Of a stretch of DNA of 23,831 nucleotides, positions 21,612-23,831 are shown piece after piece. Made by a program: the position numbers and the translations under genes. Origin of the DNA: a virus; the IMG/VR virus record IMGVR_UViG_3300031565_005441, positions 1 to 23,831 of that record. One strand, given 5' to 3'. The notes under the pieces are model-generated. The model was not told the origin of the DNA, did not search any database, and saw only the letters and a program-made list of their open reading frames with translations. Numbering within the stretch: the stretch's first letter is position 1; each line of letters starts with the position of its first letter.

Positions 21612-23594
21612 CTATAGCATCACGCGCAATGGGCGCACGTCGGAAAACCCTCTAACTTCTACAGTCATATCCACGAGCAATGTATCGCCTTCATAATCGA
21701 AATCCACGTTGCTAATACCTGACACCCTTGGATCGCTCGATAATGCTTCCAAAACTCGGAAACGTGCGTTTTCCAAATTGACGGCCGTCATCCCCAGACC
21801 AACAATTCGTTGGATTCCCAATCGTTGGTAGAGCACATCCGAACCCTGTTCAACGCGTAGGCGCGTCAAAATAACTTGACCTAGATTCCGCATACCTGAA
21901 ACCAACTTTACATCCACGCTTCCCAATTCTGAATCAATTGGGATATCGTACTGGACACGATCTGAGCCAGTTAACGCTTGCTCCCCCACTAGCTCGGTAT
22001 CCGTACCCAAAAATTGCTCTTCTGTCGTTTCTTCCAACCGCGCACCCAATACAGGAAGCAATGGAAAATCAAGAGAAGATACCGTATTTGATGGTATGAC
22101 GATTTTACTGCCTACACCTAGCGTACGGTCAAACGGTAATTCATCCGCACCCGTGGCCCTACCAGACGTTTGACTGCCATCACTGACACCGCCAACAAGA
22201 GGGACGTTTGCCTGGGAATCAATGAATGGTGGTTTTAAACCGTTGGCGATGGCGATATATTGCCACAAACGCGCATCACCCAAATAACGCGCTGACAATG
22301 AAACTAGAGTATCCCCCTCGTTTAGCGTAACCTGTCGGCCGCTTTTATACCGTCGTATACGGTTACCCGCTAGCACCGTTCCATCGGCGGACATTATGTC
22401 ACCGGGAGTTAAATTCGTTCCGAGCGCTCGTGCCTTTTCTAAAGTGTCTATCGATCTAGCCAACGATGTCGAACGCCGCGTAGAGCTAATCATACGACGA
22501 ATGTCTTGTTGATCTCGAATCTTTCTCAGTGTCGATTCTGTGGAAGTTTCCCAACTCGATGGATTAGTACCTAGTTGCTCTAGCCCGTCCGCCATTTGTC
22601 GCAATTTTTGAAGGTAGTCTTCGGGAAAATTGGCGTAGGTATCACCTAGTTCTTTGTGCGTGCTAATCAATTCCGCCGCCTCATCAATTAACGCGGCCGT
22701 GGCCGTTAAATGTGAAAGGGGCGTTTGTATCAAATCAGTAACCCCGTCAATAAAATCAGAAGCCGCGCTTAATACCGTGGTCACCGCGTCAATTATTTGA
22801 GTAACATTGTTGATATACGCTTTTGCTTCCGCTTGTATCGCGGTCAAGTCGTGGAGCGCGCCCGTGGCCAAATCAACACCACGTTTCATTGACCTCAAGG
22901 TATCTTTCATGTTGTCAAAAATATTTTTGTCTTCTGAAAAATCCGCATCCCGTGCTTCCGCCGTGTCCACCGCCGTCAATTCGATATTGTATCGATAGAG
23001 AAACGGTTGCCCGCTTTCGCGCTCGAGCGTGAATTTTTGCGGGATTACCACCCAATGCTCATCGTCCTTCGGATTATGAAAAATCAATACCGTTTCTTCC
23101 GAAGTTGCGGGATCCCGTTTCAGATCCGCGTACGTACGGAAAACCGAATCCTGCAAATATTGGAAATGGCGATGTCCTGAAATCGCTTGAATAACCGGCG
23201 ACGTGGGTAATGATCTTGAAAACGATTTTTGCTTTGGGTTCAAAATTGCCGGTACCGGGATATTTCCGGCTGGGAGCGAATCATACGTTTTGAGCAATCG
23301 TGGTTTAAAGCCCGTAGTTCCGCGCAAATGTATCGACCGTTGTACAATCCCGTTTTCCTCGACGAATACCCCGCCGCCTTGCGTAGGGGTTATTTCGGCC
23401 GAAAACGGTTCATCCATCGAATACGATTCGGGAGGGATTACCAAAGGAAATAAAAAACTCGACGTTTTCACTTGTAGCAATGATGCGGGCAAACGTAGCT
23501 CAAAAAAGTAGAGCATACGTTTCAGAAATTTATCGTCTTTCTGGGCGCGTTGCCTCGCCTTCTCCTTGATATATGCAATCGTGCTACTAGGCAT
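21612..23594 (-). CDS. Baseplate protein: LysM domain with gp25-like C-terminus
   Basis: 660 residues. The N-terminus (28-100) is beta-rich (LYFFELRLPASLLQV, FLFPLVIPPESYSM, EITPTQGGGVFVEENGIV). Residues 222-400 are helical, with coiled-coil-like stretches (NNVTQIIDAVTTVLSAASDF). Residues 421-505 form a LysM domain (VTLNEGDTLVSLSARYLGDA then RLWQYIAIANGL, ending KIVIP). Residues 565-650 resemble T4 gp25/P2 W: GQVILTRLRVEQGSDVLYQR, then LGIQRIVGLG, then ALSSDPRVSGISNVDFDYEG and LLVDMTVEVRG. In phages such as P2 these are separate genes, so this looks like a fusion. It lies upstream of baseplate J, where W-like genes usually lie. GAGGT precedes ATG 23594 by 4 bases. Likely a wedge/hub connector. 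Confidence 0.8.
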   Translation of the reverse strand: MPSSTIAYIKEKARQRAQKDDKFLKRMLYFFELRLPASLLQVKTSSFLFPLVIPPESYSMDEPFSAEITPTQGGGVFVEENGIVQRSIHLRGTTGFKPRLLKTYDSLPAGNIPVPAILNPKQKSFSRSLPTSPVIQAISGHRHFQYLQDSVFRTYADLKRDPATSEETVLIFHNPKDDEHWVVIPQKFTLERESGQPFLYRYNIELTAVDTAEARDADFSEDKNIFDNMKDTLRSMKRGVDLATGALHDLTAIQAEAKAYINNVTQIIDAVTTVLSAASDFIDGVTDLIQTPLSHLTATAALIDEAAELISTHKELGDTYANFPEDYLQKLRQMADGLEQLGTNPSSWETSTESTLRKIRDQQDIRRMISSTRRSTSLARSIDTLEKARALGTNLTPGDIMSADGTVLAGNRIRRYKSGRQVTLNEGDTLVSLSARYLGDARLWQYIAIANGLKPPFIDSQANVPLVGGVSDGSQTSGRATGADELPFDRTLGVGSKIVIPSNTVSSLDFPLLPVLGARLEETTEEQFLGTDTELVGEQALTGSDRVQYDIPIDSELGSVDVKLVSGMRNLGQVILTRLRVEQGSDVLYQRLGIQRIVGLGMTAVNLENARFRVLEALSSDPRVSGISNVDFDYEGDTLLVDMTVEVRGFSDVRPLRVML

Positions 23595-23600
23595 TTTACC

Positions 23601-23831
23601 TCACGTAATCGCTACCGCGCCAACTGGGCTCGGCCACGTTGCCAATCCCCCTATATTATCGGTATGTATCTTTGCCGCAATTGCCGTCATTGATACGTCT
23701 TTATCTAATTTACCAGTCTTGTTATTTGAAAATGTAAGAAGTAGATCCGTTTCCAAATTGGCTAGCAATGGTGGCGGTGTTATTGCCGTCACCGTGGCCC
23801 ACGCCGTGACCGGCACCAACGCGCCCCAAAA
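23601..23831 (-). CDS. C-terminal end of a phage tail-region protein, cut by window
   Basis: The frame is open to the right end of the window, so only the last 76 residues are seen. The sequence is rich in small and hydrophobic residues (WATVTAITPPPLLANLETDL) and ends DNIGGLATWPSPVGAVAIT. An in-frame TTG at 23819 could be the start of a 72-residue protein, but a larger protein beginning outside is as likely. Its stop lies 6 bases before the LysM baseplate gene start. No family recognised. Confidence 0.55.
   Translation of the reverse strand, partial: FWGALVPVTAWATVTAITPPPLLANLETDLLLTFSNNKTGKLDKDVSMTAIAAKIHTDNIGGLATWPSPVGAVAIT

Noticed and set aside
1-23831. tRNA genes, rRNA and CRISPR arrays
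   Set aside because: I looked for cloverleaf-like arms and regularly spaced repeats and saw none; the regular repeats present are protein-coding.

Overview
The window is a piece of a tailed double-stranded DNA phage genome (or prophage), and every convincing gene lies on the minus strand. Transcription therefore runs from the right end towards base 1. A baseplate-J protein and a LysM/gp25-like baseplate protein point to a contractile (myovirus-type) tail. Membrane proteins with spanin-like topology suggest a Gram-negative host. Nothing in the sequence identifies the host genus.

Layout in the direction of transcription. (1) 23831-11684, tail and receptor binding: the end of an unknown protein, a large baseplate protein (LysM plus gp25-like C-terminus), baseplate J, a small IPT/TIG-like protein, a 1061-residue modular fibre protein, a 165-residue protein, a 746-residue tail protein with a lectin-like (LamG/ConA-type) domain, and a 703-residue fibre or adhesin with a long glycine-rich repeat region. 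(2) 11653-10306, a probable lysis cassette: four small overlapping genes, including a holin-like membrane protein and two spanin-like proteins. No endolysin is seen in the window. (3) 10305-9990, an AT-rich non-coding region with an inverted repeat, probably control sequence or an origin. (4) 9989-1, DNA replication and regulation: an SF2 helicase interrupted by an intein, a strong intrinsic terminator, three small unknown genes, a DnaB-like helicase, a DnaG-like primase, a ribbon-helix-helix regulator, a sigma-like protein behind a clear promoter, a zinc-finger protein with a nested DUF2924 gene, and a family A DNA polymerase that runs off the left end.

The replication genes form a near-complete phage replisome: polymerase with a 3'-5' exonuclease domain, primase, replicative helicase and a UvsW-like SF2 helicase. 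Helicase and primase overlap by 4 bases, and most genes follow each other with short gaps and good ribosome binding sites.

The least ordinary spots are as follows. At 1492-2628 a DUF2924 coding frame is nested out of frame inside a longer open frame and ends next to a tandem -1 frameshift sequence. At 8631-9452 an intein with a decayed LAGLIDADG nuclease sits in the helicase P-loop. At 7389-7435 a terminator lies directly against the ribosome binding site of the next gene. At 3185-3218 a promoter has its -10 box framed by a perfect dyad.
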